A stretch of DNA of 64,000 bases, taken from contig DAIPMW010000003.1 in NCBI GenBank assembly GCA_036768475.1, forward strand, positions 124,001 through 188,000, in the 5' to 3' direction. The translations under genes were made by a program, and so were the position numbers. This DNA is from JAEUMD01 sp036768475 (GTDB lineage Bacteria > Pseudomonadota > Alphaproteobacteria > Rhizobiales > Hyphomicrobiaceae). Positions within the stretch are counted from its first letter, which is position 1; each line of letters begins with the position of its first letter. Shown here in pieces: positions 52,153 to 60,722 of this stretch. The notes under the pieces were generated by a model that was not told where the DNA came from, made no database searches, and saw only the letters and a list, made by a program, of their open reading frames with translations.

Positions 52153-53082
52153 CTACGGCTGGGCGTGGACAATCGACAACAAGTAGAGCTCATCGGGCGT
52201 GCGGATCAGATCGACGGCGACACGTGAGCATACTGAAAGCACCAGAAGCGCCAGCAGGAAGCGCAGCTGCTCACCTTTGAGTTTGGCGCCAGCCTTGGCG
52301 CCAAACTGGGTGCCGATAACGCCGGCGGATATCAGCAGCATCCCCAGAACCACGTCGACCGAATGAAGGAATATCGCCTGCGACAGAGTCGTGAAGCCAC
52401 CCACGAACATGATCTGATAGAGCGACGTGCCAATGGCTATGTTGGTGCGCATCTTGAGCACATAGACCATCGCGGGGACCAGCACGAAGCCGCCGCCGAC
52501 GCCCATCAACGCGGTCAGGACGCCGATGAAAGCGCCGATGGCCAGCACTGGAATGACCGAAATGTACAGCTTGGAGCGCGGAAAGCGGGTCTTGAAGGGG
52601 AGATGATGGAGCGCAGTGTGCTTGCGCCGTTCGAGCAATGTGCCACCGGACCTGGCGGCGCTGCGCATTGTGTTCACGCTTTCAATAAGCATCAGCAGCC
52701 CGAGTGAGCCGAGCAGGACGACATAGCTCAGGGAGAGGAATACATCGAACTGCCCCGTAGCGCGTAGGATGCCCACCAGTTGGGTTCCAGCCAGCGAGCC
52801 GGCGATGCCGCTCGCGAGCAACACGTTACCGATGCGAAAGTCAATGTTGCCGCGCTGCCAGTGCGACATCGAGCCCGATACTGCGGTGGCGGTTGCCTGG
52901 TTGGCTCCGGTTGCAACGGCAACGGCTGTCGGAATGCCGAGGAACAGCATCAGCGGCGTGATGATGAAGCCGCCACCGACGCCGAACAGGCCGGAAAGGA
53001 AGCCGACCGCACCACCCACGCCTATGACAGCAAGTGCATTGACGGCGACCCCTGCAACGGGGAGGTAGACATGAAACGTCAT
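52153..53082 (-). CDS. TauE/SafE family sulfite-type exporter
   Basis: A 309-residue membrane protein with about eight helices. The duplicated family motif appears as GGAVGFLSGLFGVGGGFIITPLM and ALMGVGGGFVLVPAM. TauE/SafE proteins export sulfite, sulfoacetate or related organosulfur anions. Given the sox genes, sulfite is attractive but not shown. I start at ATG 53082; the very long upstream extension (to 53757) is Arg/Pro-rich and overlaps the P1 peptidase gene. Confidence 0.87.
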   Translation of the reverse strand: MTFHVYLPVAGVAVNALAVIGVGGAVGFLSGLFGVGGGFIITPLMLFLGIPTAVAVATGANQATATAVSGSMSHWQRGNIDFRIGNVLLASGIAGSLAGTQLVGILRATGQFDVFLSLSYVVLLGSLGLLMLIESVNTMRSAARSGGTLLERRKHTALHHLPFKTRFPRSKLYISVIPVLAIGAFIGVLTALMGVGGGFVLVPAMVYVLKMRTNIAIGTSLYQIMFVGGFTTLSQAIFLHSVDVVLGMLLISAGVIGTQFGAKAGAKLKGEQLRFLLALLVLSVCSRVAVDLIRTPDELYLLSIVHAQP

Positions 53083-53333
53083 GTTCGCACTTTTTGGTTT
53101 GCAGGCGGGGCGTGAGCAAACGAGCACGCAATCGACCATTGGGCCGTCGCGCGGCAGGTTTGCAAGAGCCGCACTCATGGCGGTTGTAGGATTGCTGTAC
53201 GCCCGTTCGTTCGACACGGCAAGGCGACCGATGCACGAATGCGACGATCCGTCAGGGCAGCAAACGTTGCTCAAAAAAAACGCGTGGGGGAACAAGCCAT
53301 CGCTTGATTTTTCAGCAGGGCGAGGCGGGCGGG

Positions 53334-53531
53334 TCAGGTGCGCGTGAGGCCACGCTCGAGGATGATAGGTGGGGCCTTCGGGGGCGCGAGGCAGCCTCGA
53401 TCCGGCTCGTAAACAAGGCCCTTTTCCTCGCATCTTTGCGCGGCAAAGTGATTGCGGGCCCACCAGCTCAAGGACAAGACGAGGGCGAGCGCGGCCAGGA
53501 TCACGGTCAACGTGCGCGTACTCATCATCAT
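53334..53531 (-). CDS. Small membrane protein of unknown function
   Basis: A 65-residue ORF with one N-terminal membrane helix (about residues 9-25), then a short soluble part with two Cys (AQRCEEKGLVYEPDRGCLAPP). Its ATG codons (53531, 53528, 53525) overlap the P1 peptidase stop (ATGA), so translational coupling is likely. The Cys spacing suggests a periplasmic disulfide. No family recognised. Confidence 0.55.
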   Translation of the reverse strand: MMMSTRTLTVILAALALVLSLSWWARNHFAAQRCEEKGLVYEPDRGCLAPPKAPPIILERGLTRT

Positions 53532-54538
53532 TCTCCGCCGAAACGTTCAACCCAGGCCGGAGGCCCCGCCCAGCCCGGCGGGGCGGGGGCAGCGGCATGA
53601 ATCGCGCGGGCAACGGACCGGGCCAGCACATCGGCGGCCACGCTGCCCAGCCGCGCAAGCCCGTTGATCGGATCGGGTGGCGGTGTGGTGCCCGTGGCAA
53701 CGGCAAATACGATATCTCCGTCGAGGGGGGTATGGACGGGATATATGGCCCGTGCAAGGCCGGTATGCGCCATGATGGCGAGACGCGAGGCGGCGCGCCG
53801 GTCGATGCGGGCGCTGGTGGCGACGATGGCGAGCACGGTGGATTCTCCTACGGCGCCTTTCAGCCGGACGGCGCGATCCTGCTCGCTGATCGCTCTGGGC
53901 CATCCCAGCCCACCGAATTCGCGGTGTCTCTCGAACGGGGCCGCCCAGAAGTGCGGGCCCTCGCCGATGTTGACTGATCCGGCCGGATTTACCGCCGCCA
54001 GCGCGCCGACGACGGTGCCGTCCTCAAGGCATGCGGATGCACTTCCCAGACCACCGCGCACGACCGCCGTGGTGGCGCCGAAGCCCGCACCGGCGCTGCC
54101 GAGTTCAAAGTCGGCTGTGGCGCGCGAAGCGGCGGCATAGGCAAGACCAGCGTAGGGCGGGCTGCGGCCCCAGTCCTTGTCGCCGCCATTGAGCAGATCG
54201 AACAGGATGGCGCCGGGAACAATGGGCACGCGTGCCTCGCGCACCTTAAAGCCTATGCCTCGTTCTCGCAGCCAGGCTTGCAGACCCGTCGCAGCGTCCA
54301 GTCCAAAGGCAGAGCCGCCTGACAGCACCAGGCCATGAACTTCATCGACGGTTCCCTCGTGGCGCAATGCATCGGTTTCGCGCGAGCCGATGCCGCCGCC
54401 GCGCGGATCGACAGCGGTGACGAACGGCGCGTCACCGAGCAGCACCGTCACGCCCGACATCAAGCGATCGTGGTGCGCGTTTCCAACGCGCAGGCCGGGT
54501 ACGTCGGTAATGAGGTTGCGGTATGCGGTCGTGGCCAT
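53528..54538 (-). CDS. P1 family peptidase (DmpA-type aminopeptidase/amidase)
   Basis: A 336-residue protein of the DmpA/NylC Ntn-hydrolase-like group: TDVPGLRVGNAHHDRLMSGVTVLL, DPRGGGIGSRETDAL, GLVLSGGSAFGLDAATGLQAWL and GAGFGATTAVVRGGLGSAS. These enzymes self-cleave before an internal Ser/Thr to form the active site. Relatives act as D-aminopeptidases, beta-peptidases or cyclic amide hydrolases, so the substrate is uncertain. It is followed by a coupled small membrane gene. Confidence 0.9.
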   Translation of the reverse strand: MATTAYRNLITDVPGLRVGNAHHDRLMSGVTVLLGDAPFVTAVDPRGGGIGSRETDALRHEGTVDEVHGLVLSGGSAFGLDAATGLQAWLRERGIGFKVREARVPIVPGAILFDLLNGGDKDWGRSPPYAGLAYAAASRATADFELGSAGAGFGATTAVVRGGLGSASACLEDGTVVGALAAVNPAGSVNIGEGPHFWAAPFERHREFGGLGWPRAISEQDRAVRLKGAVGESTVLAIVATSARIDRRAASRLAIMAHTGLARAIYPVHTPLDGDIVFAVATGTTPPPDPINGLARLGSVAADVLARSVARAIHAAAPAPPGWAGPPAWVERFGGE

Positions 54539-55282
54539 CGATGCTCATGCCGGCTTGTGTTGAAGGATGCTTAGCATATGACGCGCGGCCTTCGTATTCA
54601 TCGGCAGCGGTTCGATTGATGCACCGCAAAAAAGTTCGCGGAGTGAACTTTGTTGCGCACGAGTTGCGAGATTTGATTGCATCGTGTGCTGATCGGCCGG
54701 GCGCGCACGGGGCGGCGACTTTCACCAGCCGGCGCGCCCGATTAGGATTTGGTCGATGTGCATTTCGTCGGCCTCGCAGATCGTGCCTGCGGCAATTCGT
54801 ACGGGACAAATTGCTTTGATCTGGGATTAGGCTGGCCTCGTTATTGTCATGATCGCTTGGTTGAGATGCCGCGCCCATGACGCTTGCGGTCTGCGCTGAT
54901 GCGTTTTCCGCACGACGTCCGCGACGTACGACACGCCGGGGCAGAGTCAACGAACGTTAGGATTGGTTGGCGTACAGGGGTTGAATCCGGAAGCGTTCGT
55001 ATCAAACTAAACTAATCTGGGTCACAGGACTTGTGCCGACGGGCTCAGAGCTGCGTGGTGCCGTTGCGAGGTGCAGCGGTTCAGGTAGCGAACAACGAAT
55101 GAAGAATGAAAGCATGCGGTGAATGCCCCTCAGTTCGATTGCGCGTATCTGTGGTGGCTGCGGCATGGTGGAGGAATGCGAAACCATCGGGCGTTGAAAA
55201 CGCCAACGTCCAGGAGACGCAGAATGTTCGATGAGACGGACAAGCAGGCGAGTACGACGTGATGGCACGGAGTGAGGGCGCG
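54539..55282. other. Intergenic region between P1 peptidase gene and small ORF
   Basis: A 744-bp gap between divergent genes. Composition is less GC-rich than the coding DNA. Open frames are short and unconserved in appearance. No tRNA-like, repeat or terminator structure was recognised. Confidence 0.4.
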
Positions 55283-55480
55283 ATGTCTCAGGCAGATACC
55301 GAAGAAATTGCCGAGATCAATTCCCGAATTGAAGAAACTGAAGATCCTCGTGCGTGCTATCAATTGGTGCGCGAGAAGATCAAGACACGTGAGCTTCGCG
55401 GAGAAGCCATTCCGGACGACTTGCGGCGCTTGGAGCGTGCGCTTCTGACGGAATGCAATGCCGAGTCGCAGGGCCGTTGA
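55283..55480 (+). CDS. Small acidic protein of unknown function
   Basis: A 65-residue, largely helical, charged protein (MSQADTEEIAEINSRIEETE, then ACYQLVREKIKTRELRGEAI) with two Cys and no signal peptide. A GAGTGAGGG stretch precedes the ATG at 55283. Composition and helix-forming pattern suggest a real protein, but no family is recognised and no neighbour gives a clue. Confidence 0.5.
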   Translation: MSQADTEEIAEINSRIEETEDPRACYQLVREKIKTRELRGEAIPDDLRRLERALLTECNAESQGR

Positions 55481-55714
55481 AGCCCATCGATTCTGGCTGA
55501 AGGCCGACGAAACGCATTTCTGTGGCGAAGAAATTCGCTGCAATGTTTTTTGCGTTGCAGCGAGAATTTCCGACGCGGATTGTGAGTCAGCAGTTCGGTT
55601 ATCGGCCTCGTCTTGGCTTTACGCTCTGTGATGCGTCGCGCAGCGCTCGCACGCGGCGGCAGCGGTCTTGTGCACGCACGTTACCGTGGCGCTCGCACGC
55701 GGCTGCTGCGTAGC

Positions 55715-55817
55715 AGAGCCTGTTGAGCTGAAATGTGCAGTGGTTCAGCGTGAAAAAAACATGCTCGAAACGGTGCTGGATCGCGTTCATGGCTCCGTCA
55801 AACATTAAAGCGATCTA
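55715..55817. repeat. Family A composite repeat
   Basis: AGAGCCTGTTGAGCTGAAAT through AAAACATGCTCGAAACGGTG, then GCTGGATCGCGTTCATGG and the right arm ACATTAAAGCGATCTA. It has the same order and orientation as 4939-5044 with an extra A run and substitutions in the second hairpin. It ends 7 bp from the stop codon of the minus-strand binding-protein gene. Confidence 0.8.
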
Positions 55818-55823
55818 AAGCCA

Positions 55824-57107
55824 TCATGGGTCAGACGTCGATCGGGAGACCGCTGGCGAAGCCGCGCTTTCCGTCGCGTTGGTGAGATCGGCGCGCTGCC
55901 AGGTGTTATCGCGTCGCCGGAACGGGGCGAATGAAGTCCGCAGCGCATCCCCCGCACTGTCGAAACCGATTTTATCCAGATAGCTGCGTGCCGATGACAG
56001 GTGCTGCGCGATCTGGGTTGCGTCGGTGCTTGCAATCGCAGTGACCGCATCCGCCCACACGGAGACTGCCGCAATAACGTCGCTGGCGGCCAATGCATCC
56101 GACAATTCGCTTTCAGCGCGCGTGTTGCGGTTGATCGACACGGGCATCATCACTTCGACATGGGTCTCCAGAAGATCACCGGCATGGTTGATGAACTCGG
56201 TGGACGCCATGGCGTCGTTGACGACAAAGGGAACATCAAGCCCGCGCGCGCGCAATTGCCTCAAGATGATCGCTGCTTCCGATGGGAAGCCCAGGAAAAG
56301 GATCGCGCGTGGCATGCGGCTGGCGATCTCGTCTATCGTCCTGGTGTAGTCGCTCTCGCCGGCAACGATGGTCAGCTCATAAGGTTCTGCCTGCGCACCA
56401 AAGGTTGCGGATTCACGTGCGGCCTTGGCGAGTGAGCGGGCGAGAACGGTACGGTCATGGATGATAAGGCCGTTGCCGCTGCTGCCGGCCAGGACGCGGA
56501 GACGATGTCCAGCCTCAGCCCCCTGGCGGTCGTCGCGTCCGGCGGCGCGAAAGACGAGGGGGCCTGCGCGCTGGTCGGTCAGTTGCGGATGGCGCATGCC
56601 AGCGGCGAGAAACAGCAGGCCGGCTTGCTGATAGATCGGGGCTGCCGTAATGGCGGCGCTCGCGCAGGGATGGCCGATGACGGCTGCGGGTGGTGGTGTC
56701 ATGGCGATAATATGCAGCGCCAGTTGCCGCGTGGCTTCGCGGTCACAAGCGTCGTCCAGGATCTCCAGCTGCCATGTGCGCCGTCCAATGCCGCTGCTGG
56801 AGTCGCTTGCGGATTTCATCAGCGAAAGACGCTGGCGGGCAGCCGCGCCGACGCTGCGGCGAGGGCCGGACAGAGGTAATGCGACGACGATGCGGATCGA
56901 TGGGTTGGCGATAGTGGGCGCGGTGGGCGGTGCTTCAGTATTCGGCGCAGTTGCCTGACCGGCGTCCGGTCTGGGGTCGTTGGCAAAGGCTGGGCCTGTG
57001 ATCAATGCAAGTGATGCGAGAGCCGCGCACATCGCGGCGGCAGGGGCCGGATATGAGCGCGCATGTGCCAGTTCATGCGTCCTCAAAGCTGAGTCCCGAT
57101 GCCACAT
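55824..57107 (-). CDS. ABC transporter substrate-binding protein, Leu/Ile/Val type, additional copy
   Basis: A 427-residue periplasmic binding-protein fold. A signal sequence (hydrophobic stretch near CAALASLALITGPAFA) precedes a Pro/Ala/Thr-rich linker and the domain IRIVVALPLSGPRRSVGAAA with Cys-containing DDACDREATRQLA. It is diverged from LivJ at 57220 and shares only the fold. The frame runs up to 57314, but a perfect 9-bp hairpin at 57136-57162 lies in it, so I start at ATG 57107; ATG 57032 is also possible. The ligand is unknown. Confidence 0.75.
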   Translation of the reverse strand: MWHRDSALRTHELAHARSYPAPAAAMCAALASLALITGPAFANDPRPDAGQATAPNTEAPPTAPTIANPSIRIVVALPLSGPRRSVGAAARQRLSLMKSASDSSSGIGRRTWQLEILDDACDREATRQLALHIIAMTPPPAAVIGHPCASAAITAAPIYQQAGLLFLAAGMRHPQLTDQRAGPLVFRAAGRDDRQGAEAGHRLRVLAGSSGNGLIIHDRTVLARSLAKAARESATFGAQAEPYELTIVAGESDYTRTIDEIASRMPRAILFLGFPSEAAIILRQLRARGLDVPFVVNDAMASTEFINHAGDLLETHVEVMMPVSINRNTRAESELSDALAASDVIAAVSVWADAVTAIASTDATQIAQHLSSARSYLDKIGFDSAGDALRTSFAPFRRRDNTWQRADLTNATESAASPAVSRSTSDP

Positions 57108-57135
57108 TTCAGCGAGCCAGGCTTGCAATGGCGAC

Positions 57136-57162
57136 GGGGAGCGCTGTTCGCGTGCGCTCCCC
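57136..57162 (-). terminator. Hairpin after livJ (terminator or attenuator)
   Basis: GGGGAGCGC pairs perfectly with GCGCTCCCC around TGTTCGCGT. It lies 58 bp beyond the livJ stop on the minus strand, without a T run. It may limit read-through into the downstream binding-protein gene. Confidence 0.5.
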
Positions 57163-57219
57163 GCTAGCATGTGTCCGACCCGGCTCAAGGCGTGAACCCG
57201 TTGCCCATTTCGTTTGAGC

Positions 57220-58404
57220 CTATTCGTTCTGGACGTAGGTGATCTTGCCGTCCGGCTGCTTCTTCCATGTATACATGGTGTAGTCGAGACGGGTGATATC
57301 GCCCTTCTTGTCATATGAGATGTCGCCGATCACCGTCTTGAACACCTCGCCGCTATGCATCACCTCGGCGACTTTCTTGGGATCCAAAGAGTTGGCTTTC
57401 TCGGCGGCCTGCTTGATGATCTGCATGGCCGCATAGGAATAAAGCGTATAGGCCTCAGGCTTGAAGTTGCGTGCGGTGAACTTGTCGAGCACGGCTTTCG
57501 CTTCGGGCCGTTTCTGCGGATCGGGAGCGAAGGTCATGAGTGTACCTTCCGCCCCAGGTCCGGCAACGGCTGCGAACTCATCGGTGGCGATGCCGTCGGC
57601 ACCCATCAGTGTTGCGGTGACACCTGCGTCGCGCATCTGGCGCAGGATCAAACCACCTTCGGTGTGCAGGCCACCCCAATAGACGATCTCGGCACCCGAC
57701 TCCTTGATCTTTGAGATTAGAGCGGAGAAATCCTTCTCGCCGGTGTTGATCCCTTCATAGAGCACTTCGGTGACGCCCTTGGCGTTCATCGCCTTCTTCG
57801 TCTCGTCGGCGAGACCCTTGCCATAGGTGGTCTTGTCGTGGACGACAGCGATCTTCTTGTCCTTCAATTGTTCTGCGATGTAATTGCCGGCCACCGTGCC
57901 CTGCTGGTCGTCACGGCCGCATGTGCGGAAGACGTTCCACATGTCGCGCTCGGTGAATGTCGGATTTGTCGAGGCCGGTGTGATCTGCAGCATGCCGTTC
58001 TCGGCGTAGACGTCGGATGCCGGGATCGAGACGCCAGAGTTGAAGTGGCCTATGACGAACCTAGCGCCATCGCCGGCGAACTTGTTGGCGACGGAGACGC
58101 CCTGTTTGGGATCGGAAACATCGTCACCGAAGATCGGCTCGATCTTCTTGCCGAGGATGCCGCCTGCGGCATTGATGTCCTCGGCGGCCTGATCGCCGCC
58201 GTTCTTCAACTGCGCGCCGAATGCAGCGTTGGCGCCGGTCAGCGGGCCGCCGATTGCGATCTTGATTGTTCCGCCATCACCACTGGCAGAAGGCGCTGAG
58301 GCCTCCTTCTCGGCGGACTCCTTCTGCGACTTGGGGCCGTTGTCACATGCGGCAAGGACGATTGCCGTTGCGAGCATCACTGCGGCGTACAAAAGCTGGC
58401 GCAT
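57220..58404 (-). CDS. livJ: Branched-chain amino-acid ABC transporter substrate-binding lipoprotein
   Basis: A 394-residue binding protein that delivers Leu/Ile/Val or a related ligand to LivHMGF. The lipobox VLAAC puts the lipid Cys at residue 20. The domain begins TIKIAIGGPLTGANAAFGAQ, with GGDQAAEDINAAGGILGKK and FFGH-like VIGHFNSGVSIPASDVYAENG. The acidic/Ser linker at residues 24-44 follows the anchor. AAGGAGAGG lies 7 nt before the ATG. Family members are broad, so urea, amides or other ligands are possible. Confidence 0.92.
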   Translation of the reverse strand: MRQLLYAAVMLATAIVLAACDNGPKSQKESAEKEASAPSASGDGGTIKIAIGGPLTGANAAFGAQLKNGGDQAAEDINAAGGILGKKIEPIFGDDVSDPKQGVSVANKFAGDGARFVIGHFNSGVSIPASDVYAENGMLQITPASTNPTFTERDMWNVFRTCGRDDQQGTVAGNYIAEQLKDKKIAVVHDKTTYGKGLADETKKAMNAKGVTEVLYEGINTGEKDFSALISKIKESGAEIVYWGGLHTEGGLILRQMRDAGVTATLMGADGIATDEFAAVAGPGAEGTLMTFAPDPQKRPEAKAVLDKFTARNFKPEAYTLYSYAAMQIIKQAAEKANSLDPKKVAEVMHSGEVFKTVIGDISYDKKGDITRLDYTMYTWKKQPDGKITYVQNE

Positions 58405-58531
58405 GAAAATTCCTCTCCTTGAGATACCAGTCTTCAGTCCCTCTTACGGGGCGATTGATGGCGACAGGTCGAACACCCGGCCGTTGCGGTGCAACATGTT
58501 TCCCTGAAACAGCGCAAATGTCACGCGATCT

Positions 58532-58594
58532 CTAGATCGCGTTCATGTTTGACGGAAACATGAACGCGATCCAGCACCTTGTTTTGAGCATGTG
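58532..58594. repeat. Family A repeat, hairpin half
   Basis: CTAGATCGCGTTCATGTTTG ACGG AAACATGAACGCGATC forms a perfect 16-bp hairpin (arms 58535-58550 and 58556-58571), followed by CAGCACCTTGTTTTGAGCATG. It matches the right half of the composite at 4939 in reverse orientation. It lies between livJ and the DUF6867-type gene. Confidence 0.85.
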
Positions 58595-58637
58595 CCACAA
58601 TGGCCAGACGTGGCTCTATCTGGAACTGACCTGGTCG

Positions 58638-58676
58638 AGATTGGCTTCATGTTTCCATCAAACAGGAAGCCGATTG
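58638..58676. repeat. Related hairpin next to the family A copy
   Basis: ATTGGCTTCATGTTTCCATC then AAACAGGAAGCCGATT, an imperfect inverted repeat. The TGTTTCCATCAAACA loop region matches that of the family A hairpin, but the stem base (GGCTTC/GAAGCC) differs. Confidence 0.55.
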
Positions 58677-58711
58677 GCGACAGGCTATGAATGGGGAAAG
58701 GACTTGTAAGG

Positions 58712-59035
58712 TCAGGACGACACGTTTCGCCAACCGTACTGGTCGCGCATCTGGCGGCGACGCGCGCGATAATGTCCTAACGCGGCAAGCGCGACGAGCA
58801 CGGCAAGTGTTGCCAGATATCCCGTCGAGGAGAGCAAGGTTTCCTGAAACAGTGCATAGTGGGCAAAGCGCACGGCTGCCGCCAGAAGCAGCATATACCA
58901 GATGAGTTGCCAGTAGGGCTTCCACGTTTCGGCGATGGCTTTACCGGTGATGGTCGCAGCGCCGCCGCCCAGCACAACGCTCAGCACGAGAAAGATCGAT
59001 AAGTTGCCAGGGTAGCCGTCAAGCAGCGCGCTCAA
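58712..59035 (-). CDS. Small membrane protein in the liv operon (DUF6867-type)
   Basis: A 107-residue protein with three hydrophobic helices (about residues 10-30, 42-63, 68-88) and a basic tail (HYRARRRQMRDQYGWRNVSS). Its start overlaps the livF stop (ATGA) so it belongs to the transporter operon. Such small proteins are seen with liv genes in Rhizobiales, and I believe it is the DUF6867 group, whose role is unknown. Confidence 0.75.
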   Translation of the reverse strand: MSALLDGYPGNLSIFLVLSVVLGGGAATITGKAIAETWKPYWQLIWYMLLLAAAVRFAHYALFQETLLSSTGYLATLAVLVALAALGHYRARRRQMRDQYGWRNVSS

Positions 59036-59757
59036 TGACGCCCTCCTTCGAGATATGCGGCGCGGACCTCGGGCCGAGACAGCAGCTCCCGGCCCGTGCC
59101 GGACATGGTAATTGCGCCGTTGACCATGACATAAGCGCGGTGAGCGAGCTTCAGGGCATGGAACGCGTTTTGTTCGACGAGAAAGATCGTCATGCTATCG
59201 GTCTTATTGATGTCGCGAATGACGCCGAAAATCTGCTTGACGATGAGAGGTGCAAGACCGAGCGAGGGCTCATCGAGGAGCAGCAGGCGCGGCCGGCCCA
59301 TCAAGGCGCGCGCGATCGCCAGCATCTGCTGCTCGCCGCCGGACAGCGTGCCGCCGCGTTGATCGAGCCTTTCCTTCAGGCGCGGGAAAAGCGCGCTGAT
59401 GCGCTCCAGATCCTCGTTAAAGTGGGCGAAGCCGTCGATTGCCGCGCCCATCTGCAGGTTCTCCATCACCGTCATGCGCGGGAAGATGCGGCGACCCTCG
59501 GGCGATTGGGCGATCCTGAGGCGTGCGATCTCGTAGGGGGGCAGTCGCGTGATGTCGCGTCCCTCGTAGACGATCGCGCCGTCGCGGGCGCGTGGATCGC
59601 CGAAGATGGTCATCATCAGTGTCGATTTGCCGGCACCGTTGGCGCCGATCAGCGTTACGATCTCGCCGCGGTGGACATCGATATCGACGCCTTTCAGTGC
59701 GACGATCTTGCCGTAGTAGGCGGTGACCCCACGGATTTGCAGGAGCGGCACGGTCAT
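59032..59757 (-). CDS. livF: Branched-chain amino-acid ABC transporter ATP-binding protein LivF
   Basis: A 241-residue ABC ATPase. Walker A is GANGAGKST, the signature LSGGEQQMLAIARAL, and Walker B LLLLDEPSLGLAP. YYGKIVALKGVDIDVHRGEIV at the N-terminus and the length are typical of LivF. The start overlaps the livG stop, and the end overlaps the start of the small membrane gene. Confidence 0.96.
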   Translation of the reverse strand: MTVPLLQIRGVTAYYGKIVALKGVDIDVHRGEIVTLIGANGAGKSTLMMTIFGDPRARDGAIVYEGRDITRLPPYEIARLRIAQSPEGRRIFPRMTVMENLQMGAAIDGFAHFNEDLERISALFPRLKERLDQRGGTLSGGEQQMLAIARALMGRPRLLLLDEPSLGLAPLIVKQIFGVIRDINKTDSMTIFLVEQNAFHALKLAHRAYVMVNGAITMSGTGRELLSRPEVRAAYLEGGRH

Positions 59758-60722
59758 GGCGTGCCTCGCGAACCGGAGCCGTTGGTGCTGCCGCCTTTCG
59801 TGGCTGCTTCCGCGGCGATCCGCTCGATCTCGGCTTCTGCCGCTTCCTCCTCGGTCTCCTCGACGCCCAGATAGGCGGCGATGACGTTCGGATCGTTCTT
59901 CACGAAGGCGGGTGTGCCATCGGAGATCTTGGCACCATGCTCAAGCACGACGACGTGGTCCGATATCTCCATCACCACGCTCATGTCGTGCTCGATCAAT
60001 AAGATCGCGGTAGCGTGGTCGTCGCGGATCGTACGCATCAAAGTGTTGAGCTCGTGACTTTCCCTGGGGTTCAGGCCGGCCGCCGGTTCATCGAGACAGA
60101 GCAGCACCGGGCTCGTGCACATGGCGCGCGCGATTTCGAGACGGCGCTGATCGCCATAGGGCAGATCGCCGGCGGCATCGTCGGCACGATGGGTGAGCTT
60201 GATGCGATCGAGCCAGAAGCGGGCGCGCTCGGTGGCCTCTGCTTCGGCACGCTTGAAGCTTGGAGCGCTGAGGAGACCCAGAAAAGTCCAGCCGGAAGCG
60301 CGCATGAGTGCGTTATGCTGGGCGACGATGAGGTTTTCCAGAACGGTCATGCCGGTGAAGAGGCGGATGTTCTGGAAGGTGCGCGCGACGCGGGCCTTGG
60401 CGGTGATCTCGTAGTCGGGCATGCGTTCCAGCAGATAAAGGCCGCCGTTGGTCTCGTCCCAGCGGTGACCGCTATCGGTGAGGGCCTCGACATCCTGGGG
60501 CGTCGTGGTCACTGAGTGCGCGAGAGCCATGCGCCCCGCAGTCGGCTTATAGAAGCCGGTGATGCAGTTGAAGACAGTCGTCTTGCCGGCGCCGTTGGGG
60601 CCGATGAGGGCGGTGACGTCGCCGCGATGAGCCTTGAAGGAGAGATCATCGATGGCGAGAAGTCCGCCGAAGCGCATGGTCAGATGCTCGATCGTGAGCA
60701 GGGGAGCTTGCGCAGGCGACAT
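59754..60722 (-). CDS. livG: Branched-chain amino-acid ABC transporter ATP-binding protein LivG
   Basis: A 322-residue ABC ATPase with Walker A GPNGAGKTT, signature LPYGDQRRLEIARAM and Walker B VLLCLDEPAAGLNP. It is longer than the usual 250-260 residues. An insertion follows the Walker A helix (about residues 65-105, TTTPQDVEALTDSGHRWDET), and an acidic Glu/Ala tail of about 40 residues ends the protein. ATG 60722 overlaps the livM stop (ATGA), so the 33-codon upstream frame is rejected. Confidence 0.95.
   Translation of the reverse strand: MSPAQAPLLTIEHLTMRFGGLLAIDDLSFKAHRGDVTALIGPNGAGKTTVFNCITGFYKPTAGRMALAHSVTTTPQDVEALTDSGHRWDETNGGLYLLERMPDYEITAKARVARTFQNIRLFTGMTVLENLIVAQHNALMRASGWTFLGLLSAPSFKRAEAEATERARFWLDRIKLTHRADDAAGDLPYGDQRRLEIARAMCTSPVLLCLDEPAAGLNPRESHELNTLMRTIRDDHATAILLIEHDMSVVMEISDHVVVLEHGAKISDGTPAFVKNDPNVIAAYLGVEETEEEAAEAEIERIAAEAATKGGSTNGSGSRGTP

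Noticed and set aside
52153..53757. A longer TauE/SafE protein starting at 53757
   Set aside because: The extra 225 residues are Arg/Pro-rich and overlap the P1 peptidase and small membrane genes; the internal ATG at 53082 begins a normal first helix.
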